Assembly (NCBI GenBank): GCA_029212955.1
Contig: JARGOW010000257.1
Location: 1-5,983, forward strand
Direction of reading: 5' to 3'
Length of the DNA stretch: 5,983 bases
Source of the DNA: Planctomycetota bacterium
Lineage (GTDB): Bacteria; Planctomycetota; UBA1135; GCA-002686595
The notes below the pieces were generated by a model. That model was not told where the DNA came from. It did not search any database and saw nothing but the letters and a program-made list of their open reading frames with translations. A program made the translations under genes and the position numbers. Positions 4,407 through 5,983 of the stretch are shown here, piece by piece (the stretch's first letter is position 1; every line of letters begins with the position of its first letter).

Positions 4407-5948
4407 CTAAAACATCGTCACGCAGACACCATCGGTGAAAGTTGAGGTGGGTTGTGGATCGCGATCACGATACCACGCTTGGAAGTGCAGGGTTGTGCCC
4501 GACGCCAACGGGCCCACGGGCAGATTGTTGAGATCCAGGGGTAGCCCGAAGGTGCCGGCCAAGCCCGAGTTACGGATCTGTCCAGCTTGGTTAAGGCGCC
4601 CAAGGACGCCGGCGACCAATAGGGTTCCGTGGCTACCTGGCAAACCTTGCAGCTCGGCCGACCCGGTTCCCACCAGGAAGTACCCGAACACTTGACTCGG
4701 TAAATCACGGGCGCCCAGAACCAAGTTATTCGCTGCTATCGATTGGCTTCCAACCAATGAGATCTCGCCGGATTGGCCCATCGAGTTGACCGCTGCCGGC
4801 GAACCATAGCGCGACCCGACTCCCGAGCTCCCAACCTGGAAGCGGGACAATTCCATCACGCCACCCTCTTCAGAACCCAAACCGATCAGCCCCATTCCGT
4901 CGGCCGTGCTTTTGAGGATCCAAAGGTCCCAAGGACCGGGTGCGTCCAACAGTTGCGTTCCCCCACTCTGTGTCCAATGGAAGGGGCGACGGTCCGGACC
5001 AGGCACCTGCGCCTGGCCGTAAACGACCGTACCGTCTTCACTGCATCCCAAGGTTTTGAAGTTTGTCACGGCAGACCACGGCAACACGGGCAAGATTTGC
5101 ATGCCCCCGCCCACGGTCCATCGGTAAGGATGCGCTTGTCCCGTGCTTAACAGGGCGGTGCCGACCACCACTTGGCCATCCGCGCTGATTCCCGCAGGAT
5201 AGCTCCAAGTGAAGGACATGCCCGGCGGCGCTGCCAACATCTGCGCCCCCGTGGCAGGCGTCCAAAGATACGTGACCCCCTGTCCAGCCAGGGAACCGGC
5301 AAAGGCTAGGGCTTCTCCATCCGCACTGGCAAACGGCTGCACGTTCGGTGGAAAAATAGTCGTTCCAACCATGTCGATGCCACCCGTTGCGGGCCAACGT
5401 ACCAAATGGGTTTGCGTCCCCGAAGGCGAGTAAGCGCCAAAGGTCGCCGACCCATCCGCACTGCATAAGGTAGCTACCGCTCCACCCGGGTCGATCAAAC
5501 GCTGCACACCGGTCGCCGGCGTCCATCGCCATGGCCCTAAAGCATCCACACCCACAATCACATTGCCATCGCCGCTGACATCCAGAGCATTTCCGGACCC
5601 GGCGCCGAGGCTGACCGACCCCGTCCCCGCTGTCCAGCGCACGGCGTCTGCCCCCGACCCACCCACAATCACACTGCCGTCGGCGCTGCAGGCAAAAGCA
5701 TGGGACAACCCAGGGGCTCCTCCACTAGAAGGAAGCGACTGCAAACCGCCCGTTGACGTCCAAAACCTCCCCTGCAACGTCGTGCTCCCAATCACCTGCC
5801 TGACAATAACGGTGCTTCCATCATCGCTGCAATCCAGAATCCCCGCCCCATCGCTCAATTCCTCAAGTACACGATAGGAGTTCTGAGCGGCACCCATCGC
5901 TGTCAGGCAGCCGCCCAAAACGATCATTTTCATGCAATTCAATGTCAT
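4407..5948 (-). CDS. Secreted repeat protein, probable beta-propeller with a C-terminal beta-rich domain
   Basis: This is a 513-residue exported protein. The N-terminus is a signal peptide (hydrophobic core about 8-20, probable cleavage near GAA/Q at 19-22). An LGGC at 11-14 resembles a lipobox but lies too close to the start for a normal lipoprotein signal. Residues about 35-370 contain eight 'S-x-DG-x-x-(I/V)-V-G' units (near 41, 88, 125, 163, 208, 255, 303, 348), alternating with seven '(R/L/H)W-(T/P)-x-x-x-G' units (near 63, 105, 141, 184, 228, 276, 324). The period is 37-48 residues, which suggests a seven- or eight-bladed propeller resembling HAF-type repeat proteins. From about 376 a distinct domain follows (NSMGQSG, FGYFLVG, LDLNNLPVGP, HFQAWYRDRD, TFTDGVCV), like a C-terminal module known from many planctomycete secreted proteins. 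The start at 5948 is supported by AGGAGG (5955-5960 on the minus strand) 6 nt upstream. No catalytic motif is seen; substrate and partner are unknown. Confidence 0.88.
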   Translation of the reverse strand: MTLNCMKMIVLGGCLTAMGAAQNSYRVLEELSDGAGILDCSDDGSTVIVRQVIGSTTLQGRFWTSTGGLQSLPSSGGAPGLSHAFACSADGSVIVGGSGADAVRWTAGTGSVSLGAGSGNALDVSGDGNVIVGVDALGPWRWTPATGVQRLIDPGGAVATLCSADGSATFGAYSPSGTQTHLVRWPATGGIDMVGTTIFPPNVQPFASADGEALAFAGSLAGQGVTYLWTPATGAQMLAAPPGMSFTWSYPAGISADGQVVVGTALLSTGQAHPYRWTVGGGMQILPVLPWSAVTNFKTLGCSEDGTVVYGQAQVPGPDRRPFHWTQSGGTQLLDAPGPWDLWILKSTADGMGLIGLGSEEGGVMELSRFQVGSSGVGSRYGSPAAVNSMGQSGEISLVGSQSIAANNLVLGARDLPSQVFGYFLVGTGSAELQGLPGSHGTLLVAGVLGRLNQAGQIRNSGLAGTFGLPLDLNNLPVGPLASGTTLHFQAWYRDRDPQPTSTFTDGVCVTMF

Positions 5949-5954
5949 AGCGTT

Positions 5955-5960
5955 CCTCCT
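5955..5960 (-). promoter_or_regulatory. Strong Shine-Dalgarno site of the secreted repeat protein gene
   Basis: The minus strand reads AGGAGG, 6 nt before the ATG at 5948. It decides in favour of this start over the in-frame ATGs at 5933 and 5927. It contrasts with the other complete genes here: the YedF-type, LTxxQ and msrA genes have no such site. Confidence 0.75.
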
Positions 5961-5983
5961 CGCAATCTGATTTCGGCCCTCAC

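Noticed and set aside
4473..5532. Long alternative frames on both strands inside the repeat protein gene
   Set aside because: These are frame shadows caused by high GC; only the 513-residue frame shows a signal peptide, periodic motifs and a ribosome site.

Overview
This is a bacterial window of moderately high GC with six protein-coding genes (one cut off by the left edge). The best taxonomic hint is the secreted protein at the right end. Its C-terminal domain (pattern: NS-x-G, a 'FGYFL' strand, 'GTFGLPLDLNNLP', ending 'FQAWYRD...TSTFTDGV') resembles a module I associate mainly with large Planctomycetota proteomes. The MsrA in the window also resembles a subgroup I associate with that phylum. 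Planctomycetota is therefore an inference from memory, not a search result.

Layout, left to right. Positions 2-94 hold the last 30 codons of a plus-strand gene. A gap of about 390 bases follows with nothing convincing in it. A 626-residue plus-strand membrane protein (488-2368) has an extracytoplasmic PDZ-like domain, about ten membrane segments, a GAF-like domain and a short coiled coil, but no kinase domain. Its stop faces the stop of a minus-strand YedF-type DsrE-family gene (2389-2715). That gene diverges from a plus-strand membrane-anchored coiled-coil protein with two LTxxQ motifs (2851-3543). The two divergent genes each have a -10-like hexamer ending exactly 6 nt before the ATG, which suggests leaderless transcripts. 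Next comes msrA (3651-4322), converging through a strong GC-rich hairpin on a minus-strand secreted repeat protein (4407-5948).

The main discovery is that msrA is a selenoprotein gene. A standard ORF scan sees only a headless MsrA fragment starting at a TTG at 3864. The same frame runs upstream without interruption to an ATG at 3651, except for one TGA at 3741-3743. That TGA sits exactly where the catalytic cysteine of the MsrA GCFW motif belongs (here G-U-F-W). Directly after it is a well-formed bacterial SECIS candidate: the UGA is paired at the base of a stem, and a perfect 7-bp upper stem closes an AGUUU loop carrying a GU, 19 nt after the UGA. The protein keeps no C-terminal resolving cysteines, as in 1-Cys selenoprotein MsrAs. 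The nearby YedF-type gene belongs to a family whose full-length members are associated with selenium metabolism, which fits. The host would need selA/selB/selC/selD elsewhere; none is in this window.
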